A stretch of 64,000 bases of DNA from Clostridium sp. Marseille-Q2269 (GTDB lineage: Bacteria; Bacillota; Clostridia; Clostridiales; Clostridiaceae): positions 30,753 to 94,752 of the forward strand of contig NZ_CALSFS010000014.1 of assembly GCF_943736985.1 (NCBI RefSeq). The letters run 5' to 3'. A model generated the notes under the pieces. That model did not search any database. It was not told where the DNA came from and saw nothing but the letters and a program-made list of their open reading frames with translations. This document shows, piece after piece, positions 29,242-40,262 of the stretch (positions are counted from its first letter, which is position 1; each line of letters starts with the position of its first letter). Both the position numbers and the translations under genes were made by a program.

Positions 29242-29988
29242 CTAGTAATTTACTATAGCTGCAAAATCTTGTGATTTTAAGCTTGCGCCTCCTACTAGTG
29301 CACCATCAATCTCTTCTTTAGCCATTTGTGCTTTAATAGTACCAGGTTTAACAGATCCACCATATTGGATTCTTACTTTATCTGCTACTTCTTTACCATA
29401 CATATCTTTTACTACAGTTCTTATATATCCTATAGTTTCATTTGCTTGTTCATCTGTAGCAGTTTTTCCTGTTCCTATAGCCCAAATTGGTTCATATGCT
29501 ATAACTAATTTTTCTACTTGTTCTTTAGTTAATTCTTTTAATCCAACTTTTATTTGTTCATTTAAAACTTTTTCTGTTACGTTTCCTTCTCTTTCATCTA
29601 AGCTTTCTCCGCAACAAACTATTGGAATTAAATTATGTTCAAATGCTTTTTTTACTTTTTTATTAACAGTTTCATCTATTTCATTAAAATATTGTCTTCT
29701 TTCACTATGTCCTATAATTACATAATGAACTCCTAATTCTTCTAACATTTTAGGCGCTATTTCACCTGTATAAGCTCCATTTTCTTCAAAGTGCATATTT
29801 TGAGCTCCTACTTTTATATTAGTTCCTTTAACTTCTTCTAATACTGCTGGAAGGCACACATAAGTAGGGCATACAACTACATCACATTTTGCATCTTTAA
29901 CAAGTGGTTTTAGTTCTTTAACCAATTCTACTGCTTCTTTTACAGTTTTGTTCATTTTCCAGTTTCCTGCTATTATAGCTGTTCTCAT
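29242..29988 (-). CDS. tpiA: Triosephosphate isomerase
   Basis: 248-residue TIM-barrel enzyme interconverting DHAP and glyceraldehyde-3-phosphate. ATG at 29988 gives the standard start [14 protein letters not shown]; an open frame to 30006 begins with TTG and lacks family support. Catalytic features: Lys in NWKMNK, His in IIGHSERR near 95, Glu in [13 protein letters not shown] near 165, and phosphate-binding IQYGGSVKP and GALVGGAS. Follows pgk by 46 bases. Confidence 0.98.
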   Translation of the reverse strand: MRTAIIAGNWKMNKTVKEAVELVKELKPLVKDAKCDVVVCPTYVCLPAVLEEVKGTNIKVGAQNMHFEENGAYTGEIAPKMLEELGVHYVIIGHSERRQYFNEIDETVNKKVKKAFEHNLIPIVCCGESLDEREGNVTEKVLNEQIKVGLKELTKEQVEKLVIAYEPIWAIGTGKTATDEQANETIGYIRTVVKDMYGKEVADKVRIQYGGSVKPGTIKAQMAKEEIDGALVGGASLKSQDFAAIVNY

Positions 29989-30034
29989 TATAAAATCACT
30001 CTCCAAATATATTTTTTAATACATGTCTTTTTTC

Positions 30035-31231
30035 CTATTTGTCATTAAGAGCTGCTATTCCTGGTAGTTCTTTTCCTTCTAAGAATTCTAAAGAAGCTCC
30101 TCCACCTGTAGAAATATGAGTCATCTTATCTCCAAATCCAAGTATATTTACTGCTGCTGCACTATCTCCTCCGCCGATTATAGTTACAGCATTAGAATCT
30201 GCCATAGCCTTAGCTACTTCTATAGTTCCATTTGCAAAGTTTTTAAATTCAAAAACTCCCATAGGTCCGTTCCATACTACTGTTTTTGCTGATTTTATAG
30301 CATCTGAATATATTTTTGATGTTTTAGGTCCTATGTCTAATCCCATATATCCATCTTTAATGTTTTGATCTTCAGTTACAACAGGAGTTGCATCTTTATC
30401 AAATTTATCAGCTATTACATTGTCTATTGGCAATAATAATTTTACACTTTTTTCTTTAGCTTTAGCTATCATTTCTTTTGAATATTCTACCTTATCTTCT
30501 TCAACTAAAGAAGTTCCTATAGTATATCCTTGAGCTTTTAGGAATGTATATCCCATTCCTCCACCTATTATTAATGTATCTACTTTATCTAATAAATTAT
30601 TTATAACATTTATTTTATCTGAAACTTTTGCTCCACCTAATATTGCTACAAATGGTCTTTCTGGTTTTTCTACTGCATTTCCTAAGAATTTTAATTCTTT
30701 TTGTATTAAATATCCGCAAGCTGCTTCTTTTAAATAATTTGTAACACCTACTGTTGAACAATGTGCTCTATGAGCTGTTCCAAATGCATCATTCACAAAT
30801 AGATCTGCAAGAGAAGCTAATTCTTTAGAAAAATTCTCTTCATTTTTAGTTTCTTCTTTTCTGTATCTAGTATTTTGTAATAATACTACATCTCCATCTT
30901 TCATTTCTTCTACAGCTTTTTTAGCATTTTCCCCAACTACATTATCATCATCTGCAAATACTACTTCCTTATTTAACATTTCTGATAATCTTTTAGCTAC
31001 TGGTAATAATGAAAGTTCTTTTTTAGGTTCACCCTTTGGTTTTCCCATGTGTGAACAAAGTATAGCCTTAGCACCTTTTTCCATTAGATATTTAATTGTT
31101 GGAAGTGCTCCTACTAATCTATTTTCATCTGTTATTTTTCCTTCACTTAATGGTACATTAAAATCACATCTTACTAATACTTTTTTACCTTTTACATCTA
31201 TATCTTCTATACTTTTTTTATTATAATTCAT
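30035..31231 (-). CDS. pgk: Phosphoglycerate kinase
   Basis: 398-residue glycolytic kinase making ATP from 1,3-bisphosphoglycerate. I prefer the ATG at 31231 (MNYNKKS) because AGGTGG ends six bases upstream; the ATG at 31237 abuts that site. Motifs: [11 protein letters not shown] substrate loop, [19 protein letters not shown], and the nucleotide-binding GGGDSAAAV near the C-terminus. Begins a second glycolytic transcript after the terminator that follows gap. Confidence 0.98.
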   Translation of the reverse strand: MNYNKKSIEDIDVKGKKVLVRCDFNVPLSEGKITDENRLVGALPTIKYLMEKGAKAILCSHMGKPKGEPKKELSLLPVAKRLSEMLNKEVVFADDDNVVGENAKKAVEEMKDGDVVLLQNTRYRKEETKNEENFSKELASLADLFVNDAFGTAHRAHCSTVGVTNYLKEAACGYLIQKELKFLGNAVEKPERPFVAILGGAKVSDKINVINNLLDKVDTLIIGGGMGYTFLKAQGYTIGTSLVEEDKVEYSKEMIAKAKEKSVKLLLPIDNVIADKFDKDATPVVTEDQNIKDGYMGLDIGPKTSKIYSDAIKSAKTVVWNGPMGVFEFKNFANGTIEVAKAMADSNAVTIIGGGDSAAAVNILGFGDKMTHISTGGGASLEFLEGKELPGIAALNDK

Positions 31232-31422
31232 TGACATCCACCTCTTTATATAATATTATTGGGCTCATTAGCATATATAATTTGTAATTTATGCTACACT
31301 ATCTTATTTTATTTTAGCTTTATTGCTATAATAATGTCAATATTTACTATATACTTGTAATAGATTTATTCGTTATAATAATATATTACATCAATATTTT
31401 TAACTCAATATCAATAATGTAT

Positions 31423-31465
31423 AAAAAAGGTTTGGACTTATATATAACAAACCCAAACCTTTTTT
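31423..31465 (-). terminator. Terminator after gap
   Basis: 13-bp perfect arms AAAAAAGGTTTGG / CCAAACCTTTTTT with a 17-base loop; T run at the end on the minus strand. Separates cggR-gap from pgk-tpiA-gpmI-eno, so gap can be made in excess. Confidence 0.88.
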
Positions 31466-31523
31466 CCCTTAAAAGTAGGACTTTTAATATATTTATTAAA
31501 AGTATCCTCTCTATTTTTTTATA

Positions 31524-32543
<1,020 letters not shown>

Positions 32544-32599
32544 CTAAAATTATAAACATTATTATTTTTTATATATATTTTTATCTTTTATAAACTAAA

Positions 32600-33631
32600 T
32601 TATTTACTTTCTAAAATATTAATAATTTCTCTAGCAGCTCCCTCATCTGTTATTAATACACTATTTTTATTTCTGAGTTCTGTTGCCAGTATAGCCTTAG
32701 CTTTCTTCTGACCACCTGATACTGCTATAAGTTTATCTACATTTTTTATGTTTTCTCTTTTTATACCTATAGTAGGACTTGAATATACTACATTACCTTC
32801 AGTATCAAAATAATATCCAAAAGCTTCTGCCACAGCACCATTTTCTTTTATATAATTTATTTCTTCTGGCGCCATTCCTCTTCTTCTTCCCATTACTTCA
32901 GCTATTCCTATACCATGTATTAATATATTAACTTCATATATTATATCTAATACTTCTTTTATTGATTTTTCTTCCATAACAGCTTTTAATGCTATCTCAC
33001 TAAGGTTATCTTGTACATGCATTAATTTATAATTAGCATTAATTCTAGAAGCTAGATTTGCAACTAAAGTATTAGCTTGCATTTCTACATTTCTACCTAT
33101 ACCACCTCTTGCTGGAACTACTACTACATCTTTTAATGTATTAATTTTTGGCATATTATCTATAACTTCTTTTACATTACTACCACCAGTTAATGCTATT
33201 ATATCTTTATCTTGTACTATATTCTTTAAATAATTAGCTGCAGCTTTTCCCAATTCATTTTTAACTGTTTCATCTTCATCTAAATTTCCTGGAACAATTA
33301 TTACTTGGAATATTTCTAATTTGTTTTTAAGTACATCTTCTATTTCTTTTAATCCTTTTACTTCATGTATAAAAGATTTTAACTTTTCTATTATTTTTTC
33401 CCCTTCTTTTGTTACAGTCATACCTGAAGAATTAATATCTATTAAGCTTTGACTTTTTAGGAAATTAATTTCTGTTCTCACTATTCTTTCTCCTATTTCT
33501 AAGTCATTTGCTAAGACTCTTCTTCCTATAGGCTGTTTGTAGTAAATAGTTCTTAATATGTTATATCTTTTTTCTAAAAGCCTTAACATTTCTGGAACTA
33601 TCTTCTGCTGCAACTTTAGAATATCTTCCAT
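32600..33631 (-). CDS. cggR: Central glycolytic genes regulator CggR (SorC family)
   Basis: 343-residue repressor. N-terminal winged helix-turn-helix (YNILRTIYYKQPIGRRVLAND), then a SorC-type sugar-phosphate-binding domain with IALTGGSNVKEV, VVVPARGGIGRNVEMQ and GRRRGMAPEEI. In Bacillus the effector is fructose-1,6-bisphosphate. ATG at 33631 lies eight bases after GAGGAG; a GTG at 33640 overlaps that site. A matching operator lies in its own promoter. Confidence 0.94.
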   Translation of the reverse strand: MEDILKLQQKIVPEMLRLLEKRYNILRTIYYKQPIGRRVLANDLEIGERIVRTEINFLKSQSLIDINSSGMTVTKEGEKIIEKLKSFIHEVKGLKEIEDVLKNKLEIFQVIIVPGNLDEDETVKNELGKAAANYLKNIVQDKDIIALTGGSNVKEVIDNMPKINTLKDVVVVPARGGIGRNVEMQANTLVANLASRINANYKLMHVQDNLSEIALKAVMEEKSIKEVLDIIYEVNILIHGIGIAEVMGRRRGMAPEEINYIKENGAVAEAFGYYFDTEGNVVYSSPTIGIKRENIKNVDKLIAVSGGQKKAKAILATELRNKNSVLITDEGAAREIINILESK

Positions 33632-33662
33632 TGCGTACACTCCTCAGCTTTGATTAACCCTT

Positions 33663-33733
33663 GGTCTTTTTAAGTCCCTTATATCTTTTTTATGTCCCAC
33701 CTATATTATAAGATAATCCTTTCTACTTTTAAA
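33663..33733 (-). promoter_or_regulatory. cggR promoter with two-repeat CggR operator
   Basis: -10 TATAAT (33705-33710), 17-base spacer, -35 TTTAAA (33728-33733) on the minus strand. Just downstream are two direct repeats: GGGACATAAAAAAGATA (33698-33682) and GGGACTTAAAAAGACC (33678-33663), 20 bases apart, i.e. on the same helix face. In Bacillus the CggR operator is also two GGGAC-type direct repeats. Autoregulation that relieves when glycolytic flux is high is inferred. Confidence 0.7.
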
Positions 33734-33879
33734 GGGTTTTTTAAAAATTTTTTTATTTTTTTATTTTTAACATTAATTTTCAAAATTCAAACTTATTTTT
33801 CCCCGAAGATTATTTTTAATTCTATATATATTTAATTTTGTTATATAGCTTATGATTAATAAAATATTTTTCAATAAAA

Positions 33880-33910
33880 AAAAGCATGATAGTGTATAAC
33901 TCATGCTTTT
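33880..33910 (-). terminator. Terminator overlapping the end of rpoN
   Basis: 10-bp arms AAAAGCATGA / TCATGCTTTT with an 11-base loop; a T-rich tail follows on the minus strand. The upstream arm touches the rpoN stop codon. Confidence 0.75.
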
Positions 33911-35273
33911 AAAAACGCTTTCTACATTTTGAAGATTTTATTCCCATATCCTCTCTATATTTTGCCACAGTTCTCCTAGATATCTGTATACCTTTATTGT
34001 TTAATATATTGCATATTATTTGATCAGAAATAGGTTTTTTCTTATCTTCTTTATCTATAAGTTCTTTTATTTCTCTTTTTATAAATTCTGCAGAAATATC
34101 TTCTCCTGTACTATTAGTAGCAGTTATTCCTGTAGTAAATAAGTCCTTTATAAGTATGGTGCCTCTATTAGTATTTATATATTTATCTCTTATGGCTCTA
34201 CTTATAGTGGACTCATGCATACCTAAACTATCAGCTATTTCTTTTAATGTCATAGGTCTTAAAAATTTGATTCCAAAATCAAAATAATCCCTTTGTATTT
34301 CTAATATTTTTTCTAGTACTCTATGAATTGTAGACTTTCTATTTTCTATACTTTTAATTAAAAAAACAGCACTATTTAATTTTTCTTTCACAAAATCTAC
34401 TGCATTTTGATCAGTGTCATTTAAAACAATTTCCTTGTATAAATTGTTAACTGTTAATTTAGGCAATAATTCCTCATTCATAATTATATAATACTCATTA
34501 TCTATTTTTTTTATATATGCATCTGGTACTATATATTTTACTTCGTCACCTGTATAAAATCCCCTTGAAGGTTTAGGTTGAAGGGTCTTTATAACGTCTC
34601 CATATTCCTGTGCTTTTTTTATTGATATACCAAGTTTTTTGGATATAACGTTGTATCTGTTTTCTGCCACTAAGTCAAGATAATTGTCTATAATTTCACA
34701 TATTTCACTATGGCTTATGGACTTCTTTTTTAATTGTATCTTTAGGCATTCCTTTAAATCTCTTGCACCTATACCATCTGGTTCTAAAGATTGAACTATA
34801 TCTATAGCTTCTCTTATTATATTTAAGGGAACCTTTAACTCTTCAGATATTTCATCCTCTCCTACCGCCAGATACCCTTTATGATCTATATTTTCTATTA
34901 TATATAAACATATTGATTTCATGTATTTATTTTCATTTAATTCTATTATTTGTTCCTGCAAATACTCTTTTAATGATTTTTTATGAGATATAAAATTAAA
35001 GGGTGAGGGTTCCTCTTCTTTACTATATCCACTATAGTCATTTCCGTTATCCTCTAAATGTTTAACTAGTTTTTTATAATTTATGTCATCTATAGTTTTG
35101 TCCTCTTTACTGACATTTTGAGAGTCTAAAACAGGATTTTCTTGAATTTCCTTTTCAACATATTGTTGTAACTCATATGTAGACATTTGAAGAAGTTTAA
35201 TAGATAACTGCATTTGTTGTGTCATTATTAATTTTTGTTCCTGAGTTAAGGATAAACTAAAATTCATACTCAT
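33909..35273 (-). CDS. rpoN: RNA polymerase sigma-54 factor
   Basis: 454-residue alternative sigma factor for enhancer-dependent promoters (-24/-12). The N-terminal glutamine-rich activator-binding region reads LTQEQKLIMTQQMQLSIKLLQ. The core-binding middle region follows, then the helix-turn-helix (MTLKEIADSLGMHESTISRA) and the RpoN box ISRRTVAKYREDMGI near the end. Length is normal. No activator gene or clear -24/-12 site was found in this window. Confidence 0.97.
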   Translation of the reverse strand: MSMNFSLSLTQEQKLIMTQQMQLSIKLLQMSTYELQQYVEKEIQENPVLDSQNVSKEDKTIDDINYKKLVKHLEDNGNDYSGYSKEEEPSPFNFISHKKSLKEYLQEQIIELNENKYMKSICLYIIENIDHKGYLAVGEDEISEELKVPLNIIREAIDIVQSLEPDGIGARDLKECLKIQLKKKSISHSEICEIIDNYLDLVAENRYNVISKKLGISIKKAQEYGDVIKTLQPKPSRGFYTGDEVKYIVPDAYIKKIDNEYYIIMNEELLPKLTVNNLYKEIVLNDTDQNAVDFVKEKLNSAVFLIKSIENRKSTIHRVLEKILEIQRDYFDFGIKFLRPMTLKEIADSLGMHESTISRAIRDKYINTNRGTILIKDLFTTGITATNSTGEDISAEFIKREIKELIDKEDKKKPISDQIICNILNNKGIQISRRTVAKYREDMGIKSSKCRKRF

Positions 35274-35347
35274 AAATTTCTATATCCCCCCTTTATTTTA
35301 ATTATATCATAAAAAAAATTCTACTACGACTAAACTTAAATCAAAAT

Positions 35348-35373
35348 AAAAACTTGCCAAATGGCAAGTTTTT
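35348..35373 (-). terminator. Terminator at the end of the BMP-type ABC operon
   Basis: Perfect 12-bp arms AAAAACTTGCCA / TGGCAAGTTTTT with a two-base gap; T-rich end on the minus strand. The right arm overlaps the stop codon of the last permease gene. Confidence 0.82.
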
Positions 35374-36298
35374 ATCGCTGACCCTTTTCATAGGGTTCTC
35401 CGTCTGCAGCTGGTGGTGTAGTTTTACCTACAAAACCTGCTAATGCCAACATTGTTAGTATATATGGTATACTTGAATAAAACTCTGATGGCAAATTCCA
35501 ACTAAAACCTTGAGCAAATATTTCAAAGGAACCTCCAAAGGCAAATAATAAACAAGCAAACATAGTTCCAAACGGCTTCCAATTGCCAAATATCATAGCT
35601 GCTAAAGCAATGAATCCACGTCCTGCAACCATTCCTTCTCTATAGACAGGAGTTATTCCTATTAATGCTGCTCCACCCAGTCCTGCTAAAGCACCTGATA
35701 ATATAACGCATAAATATCTAACTTTATAAACATTTATTCCTAAAGTATCTGCAGCTTTAGGATGCTCTCCCACAGCCCTAATTCTTAATCCAACTGGTGT
35801 TTTAAATAAAACATAATGAGCTATGAAAACAAGTATCAAAGCTATAATAACAAACCAATTTATTCCTGATAATATAGGTCCTATTACAGGTATTGATTTT
35901 ACTGAAGATGGTACATTATAAGCTAATGCTTTAACTATATCTGTTTGACCACCCTTTTTAAAAATTTTGAAAATCAAAAAGCTAGCTAATGCAGATGCAA
36001 ACAAGTTTATGGCTGTACCTGATATGACTTGATCTGCTTTTAAAGATATACTCAAAAATGCATGTAATAACCCAATCAAAGCTCCTGCTATTATTGCAAA
36101 CAAGATACCTACTAGGGCACTTCCTGTTATATATGTACCAAATACCGAAAAGAAGGCTCCCATAACCATCATACCTTCTAATCCTATATTAACTACACCA
36201 GATCTTTCTGAAAATACTCCTCCAATACCTGCAAAAACTAAAGGTGTAGCTGTTCTTAATGTAGCTGTTAATAACCCTATTATGATTACACTATCCAT
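35372..36298 (-). CDS. BMP-type (nucleoside) ABC transporter permease
   Basis: 308-residue membrane permease of the branched-chain/ribose type (BPD_transp_2), second of a pair. Hydrophobic spans cover nearly the whole length; conserved stretches FSERSGVVNIGLEGMM, AVGEHPKAADTLGINV and GRGFIALAAMIFGNW are typical of nucleoside importers such as YufQ/NupQ. It overlaps the previous permease by eight bases. Confidence 0.92.
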   Translation of the reverse strand: MDSVIIIGLLTATLRTATPLVFAGIGGVFSERSGVVNIGLEGMMVMGAFFSVFGTYITGSALVGILFAIIAGALIGLLHAFLSISLKADQVISGTAINLFASALASFLIFKIFKKGGQTDIVKALAYNVPSSVKSIPVIGPILSGINWFVIIALILVFIAHYVLFKTPVGLRIRAVGEHPKAADTLGINVYKVRYLCVILSGALAGLGGAALIGITPVYREGMVAGRGFIALAAMIFGNWKPFGTMFACLLFAFGGSFEIFAQGFSWNLPSEFYSSIPYILTMLALAGFVGKTTPPAADGEPYEKGQR

Positions 36299-37394
36299 TG
36301 ATTAACACCTTCCTATTCTTTTTCTCTGAGAAATATTTTACTATATAATCAGTTGCGACAAATATTATTATTATGGATTGAATAAGATATACTATTTGTT
36401 TAGGTATTCCATTAAGTTGTAACATTTTTGAACTACTATTTAACGCTCCAAATAACACAGCAGAGGCTATACATCCTATAGGATTATTCTTTGCAAGCAA
36501 TGCAACTGCTATACCATCAAATCCAAATCCCGGCAATGCCATCATATCTTGGGCTTGATGCATAACACCAGCTACATGAGTAGCTCCACCTATGCCTGCT
36601 ATAGCTCCTGATAACACCATAGCTAAAATTGTATTTTTAGCTATATTAATTCCACCATACTCAGCTCCAGATGGATTAAATCCAACTGCTCTTATTTCAT
36701 ATCCTACAGTTGTCTTCCATAAAAGCCAATATATAAATATAGCAAAAACTATTCCTATTATTAAACTTATACTTGCTCTACTAAGATTACTAAATCTTAA
36801 CAATTGAGCACTCTTTTGAATTATAGGTGTACTAGCTGAACTTTTAACAGCAAATCTAGATCTTAATATTATATAATTTGCTAAATATAAACCTAAATAA
36901 TTCATCATTATTGTATTTATAACTTCATTTGTTCCTATTTTAGCTTTTAAATATCCTGGTATTCCTGCCCAAATAGAACCTGCTACTATTCCACCTAATA
37001 TTATTAATATTGCATGAACAACTGGATTTAAACCTGGAATAAGTCCTAGTATTGCTGCTGATATCATTCCTACTATAAATTGTCCTTCTACCCCTATATT
37101 AAATAGTCCGCATCTAAAAGCTATAGCATTAGCTACACCTGTAAATATTAAAGGTGTAACATATATCATTGTTTCAAGAGTTTTTCTCTTATCTCCAAAG
37201 CTTCCTTCCCATATAGTTTTAAAAAGATCACTAAAAGCTGAAAAATATTGTGTTATTGAGTAACCTTTCGCCCACATAACAAAGAAAACAGATACAAATA
37301 TAGAAATTATAATTGCACCAAAAGGGAACGCTAAGGATTTAAAAACGTTTACCAAATTATTTTCAATCTTACTTTTTTTTACATTTTCACTCAC
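36291..37394 (-). CDS. BMP-type (nucleoside) ABC transporter permease, first
   Basis: 367-residue permease with an N-terminal cytoplasmic stretch and about eight to ten spans. I prefer the GTG at 37394, one base after the ATPase stop codon and seven bases after AGAGGTGG; the open frame upstream lies inside the ATPase gene. Conserved: RCGLFNIGVEGQFIVG, AVGFNPSGAEYGGIN, and PGFGFDGIAVALLAKNNP. Forms the channel with the next permease. Confidence 0.9.
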   Translation of the reverse strand: MSENVKKSKIENNLVNVFKSLAFPFGAIIISIFVSVFFVMWAKGYSITQYFSAFSDLFKTIWEGSFGDKRKTLETMIYVTPLIFTGVANAIAFRCGLFNIGVEGQFIVGMISAAILGLIPGLNPVVHAILIILGGIVAGSIWAGIPGYLKAKIGTNEVINTIMMNYLGLYLANYIILRSRFAVKSSASTPIIQKSAQLLRFSNLSRASISLIIGIVFAIFIYWLLWKTTVGYEIRAVGFNPSGAEYGGINIAKNTILAMVLSGAIAGIGGATHVAGVMHQAQDMMALPGFGFDGIAVALLAKNNPIGCIASAVLFGALNSSSKMLQLNGIPKQIVYLIQSIIIIFVATDYIVKYFSEKKNRKVLING

Positions 37395-37395
37395 T

Positions 37396-38928
37396 TTATT
37401 CCACCTCTTTACTAGTATCTTCCAACGAGCCACCGGCCATTAATACTCCCAATTTTTGCTCTGTTGCATCTTTTCTATCCAATACTTTTATTATGGCACC
37501 ATCATACATAACGGCAATTTTATCGGATAATGATAATATTTCATCCAATTCTAATGAAACTAAAAGAACCGCTTTCCCATTATCTCTTTCTGATACTAAT
37601 CTTCTGTGAATATATTCTATAGCACCAACATCTAATCCTCTGGTAGGTTGGGATGCTATTAGTAATTTTGGATCCTTAGATATTTCTCTAGCAGCTATAA
37701 GTTTTTGTTGGTTACCTCCAGATAATGCAGATGCATTAACTTCATCATTTGGAGTTCTTACATCAAATTCTTCTATAAGTTCATTACAATGCTTTCTTAT
37801 AGCCTTATAATCCATAACTATGCCTTTACTAAAAGGTGCCTTATGATGTTTCCCTAAGACAGCATTTTCATAAAGTGAATATTTAAGTATTAATCCCCTC
37901 TTATGTCTATCTTCAGGAATATGCCCTACCCCTTTATCTATTATTTGTCTTGAGGATTTATTAACTATCTCTTCTTCGTTAAGTTTTATACTTCCACTTT
38001 CCGCTTTTCTAAGGCCTGTTACAACTTCTATAAATTCACTTTGTCCATTACCATCTACCCCAGCTAATCCAATAATTTCTCCTGATCTTACAGAAAGATT
38101 AACTCCTTTTAATACATTAACTCCTCTTTTATCCTTAGCTTTAAGATCTTCTACCTTTAAAACTTCTTTACCCAGTTTTTGAGATTTCTTATCCATTTCA
38201 AGACTAACTTTTCTACCTACCATAAGTTCTGCCAATTCATCTATATTTGTTTCTTTTGTATTAACAGTACCGGTAACTTTACCCCTTCTTATTATAGTAA
38301 CTCTATCACTCATTTTCATAACTTCTTTTAATTTATGAGTTATAAGAATAATAGACTTTCCTTGTTTTTTTAGGTTGTCTATAATCAATCCTAATTCATC
38401 AATCTCCTGAGGTGTTAAAACTGCTGTAGGCTCGTCCAATATCAATATTTCAGCACCTCTATATAAAGCTTTCAATATTTCAACCTTTTGTTGCTGTCCT
38501 ACTGATATATCTTCTATAATGGCATTCGGATCTATAGAAAATCCGTACTTATTTGATATTTCTTCTACATCTTTTATTGCCTTATTTATATCTATCTTAA
38601 GCCCTTTTCTAGGTTCTGTTCCAAGTACTATATTCTCTGCTATAGTAAAATTATGTACTAGCATAAAATGTTGGTGAACCATTCCTATTCCTTGTTTAAT
38701 AGCATCATTAGGGCCTAATATTTTAGCTTCCCTACCATTGACAAATATTTCACCTTTTTCTGGTTGATACAGTCCATACAATACATTCATAAGGGTTGTT
38801 TTGCCCGCACCATTTTCACCTAATAATACATGGGTCTCACTTTTATTCAAGTCAAAGTTAACATTATCATTGGCTACAGTTCCGGGAAAAACTTTGGTTA
38901 TGCCCTTCATCTCAATTACTTTTTCCAT
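37396..38928 (-). CDS. BMP-type ABC transporter, duplicated ATP-binding protein
   Basis: 510-residue ATPase with two nucleotide-binding halves, the arrangement of sugar and nucleoside importers (RbsA/NupO). First half: Walker A LLGENGAGKTT, signature ISVGQQQKVEI, Walker B LILDEPTAVL. Second half: degenerate Walker A GVDGNGQSE, signature ALSGGNQQKL, and ASQPTRGLDVG. The start ATG has no close ribosome site; a strong one lies 44 bases upstream across a hairpin. Preceded by a terminator after the binding-protein gene, so it is made in smaller amount than that protein. Confidence 0.95.
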   Translation of the reverse strand: MEKVIEMKGITKVFPGTVANDNVNFDLNKSETHVLLGENGAGKTTLMNVLYGLYQPEKGEIFVNGREAKILGPNDAIKQGIGMVHQHFMLVHNFTIAENIVLGTEPRKGLKIDINKAIKDVEEISNKYGFSIDPNAIIEDISVGQQQKVEILKALYRGAEILILDEPTAVLTPQEIDELGLIIDNLKKQGKSIILITHKLKEVMKMSDRVTIIRRGKVTGTVNTKETNIDELAELMVGRKVSLEMDKKSQKLGKEVLKVEDLKAKDKRGVNVLKGVNLSVRSGEIIGLAGVDGNGQSEFIEVVTGLRKAESGSIKLNEEEIVNKSSRQIIDKGVGHIPEDRHKRGLILKYSLYENAVLGKHHKAPFSKGIVMDYKAIRKHCNELIEEFDVRTPNDEVNASALSGGNQQKLIAAREISKDPKLLIASQPTRGLDVGAIEYIHRRLVSERDNGKAVLLVSLELDEILSLSDKIAVMYDGAIIKVLDRKDATEQKLGVLMAGGSLEDTSKEVE

Positions 38929-38937
38929 GCGCTTATT

Positions 38938-38981
38938 CTAGTCACAAGTCTTTATACTTCTGGGACTAGATGCCTCCCTCC
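38938..38981 (-). promoter_or_regulatory. Displaced ribosome site and hairpin before the ABC ATPase gene
   Basis: GGAGGGAGG (38981-38973) is 44 bases before the ATG at 38928. Between them are complementary hexamers CTAGTC (38969-38964) and GACTAG (38943-38938). If this hairpin forms, the ribosome site comes to about 12 bases from the ATG. No other good site is present. Confidence 0.4.
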
Positions 38982-39047
38982 ATGCATTTTTTTAATATTT
39001 ACAAGTTTTCAAACATTTCTTAATAAAATTATAATATATCTGGTTTA

Positions 39048-39080
39048 TAAAAGCTAGATGTATTTAACATCTAGCTTTTA
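39048..39080. terminator. Terminator between the BMP lipoprotein and ABC ATPase genes
   Basis: Perfect 13-bp arms TAAAAGCTAGATG / CATCTAGCTTTTA with a seven-base loop. On the minus strand it would partly end the lipoprotein transcript, giving more binding protein than transporter. Confidence 0.75.
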
Positions 39081-39114
39081 TTAACATTTATATTCCCTAA
39101 TTTTTTTCAATTAA

Positions 39115-40218
39115 CTACTTTACTTCTGTTGGAGTAAAGTTAACTAACTCTGCTCTTGTAGCTGGAACTTTTATCTTATCTTCTTTTATAGCCTTTTTAT
39201 ATTTTTCTACTACATCTAAAACATCTTTTTTAGTGTTTTTATTAGATGTAGGAGCTATATCTACACCATCTTGTTTTAATCCTAATTCTATATGGTTTCC
39301 ACCTTTAAATTTACCATCTACAACTTCTTTTGTTGCATTGAAAGTAGCAACGTCAACTCTCTTTATCATACTTGATAGTATTATATCAGCATATTCACTT
39401 AACTCAACTGCTTGGTCTCTATCAACACCTATTGCCCATACTTTTTTATCAGACTTATTTAACTCTTTTGCTGCTTTAAATAATCCTATTCCAACTCCAC
39501 CAGCCGCATGATATACAACATCACAACCAGCACCATATAATGACTTCCCTAATTCATATCCTTTATTTGTATCTCCAAAACTATCTGCATATTTTACCAT
39601 TGGGCCTGGTTTATCCTTTGATCCTATTAAGCCTTTTGCTGCTTCTGGATTAACTGATTTAACACCAGCTATAAAACCCACTTCAAACTTGTTTATAGGA
39701 GCAGAATCCTTACCACCTATAAATCCAACTTTATTTGTTTTTGTCATTTTACCTGCTATAACACCCATTAAGAAAGAACCTTCTTGGTCCTTAAATGTTA
39801 AACATTGAACATTAGGTAAATTTACCTTATCACTATCAACTATAGCAAAATTTTTATCAGCATACTTTTTAGCAACATTTGTCATAGCTTGTTCCATTTG
39901 ATATCCTACACCAAATGTTAAGCTTGATCCATCATTTACTAAAGCTTCTAGATTTGATTCATAGTCTTCTTTTTGTTTAGATTCTATTGGTTTATAATCT
40001 ACCTTAAGTTCTTTTTGTGCTTTTTTAACTCCTGCATCTGCAGCCTGGTTAAATGATTTATCATTTAATCCTCCCTCATCTGTAGAAAGTCCTATTTTTA
40101 CTTTCTCTTTCTTATCAGCTGGTTCTCCTGCAGAACTATCCTTACTACCGCAACCAGCTAATAATGAAATTGTCATAACTGCAGTAGCTAATAGAGCTAT
40201 TATCTTTTTCTTCTTCAT
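39115..40218 (-). CDS. BMP family lipoprotein (nucleoside-type substrate-binding protein)
   Basis: 367-residue lipid-anchored receptor. Signal peptide with lipobox ending LLAGCG, then a charged linker and the BMP/Med domain: STDEGGLNDKSFNQAADAG (substrate-binding start), FGVGYQMEQAM, YHAAGGVGIGLFKAAKE and AIGVDRDQAVELSEYAD. Such proteins bind purine nucleosides or similar ligands and feed the ATPase and permeases that follow. ATG after AGGAGGG. Confidence 0.94.
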   Translation of the reverse strand: MKKKKIIALLATAVMTISLLAGCGSKDSSAGEPADKKEKVKIGLSTDEGGLNDKSFNQAADAGVKKAQKELKVDYKPIESKQKEDYESNLEALVNDGSSLTFGVGYQMEQAMTNVAKKYADKNFAIVDSDKVNLPNVQCLTFKDQEGSFLMGVIAGKMTKTNKVGFIGGKDSAPINKFEVGFIAGVKSVNPEAAKGLIGSKDKPGPMVKYADSFGDTNKGYELGKSLYGAGCDVVYHAAGGVGIGLFKAAKELNKSDKKVWAIGVDRDQAVELSEYADIILSSMIKRVDVATFNATKEVVDGKFKGGNHIELGLKQDGVDIAPTSNKNTKKDVLDVVEKYKKAIKEDKIKVPATRAELVNFTPTEVK

Positions 40219-40262
40219 TAAATTCCCTCCTATGATTATAATTGTTAATTTTCTAAATAATT

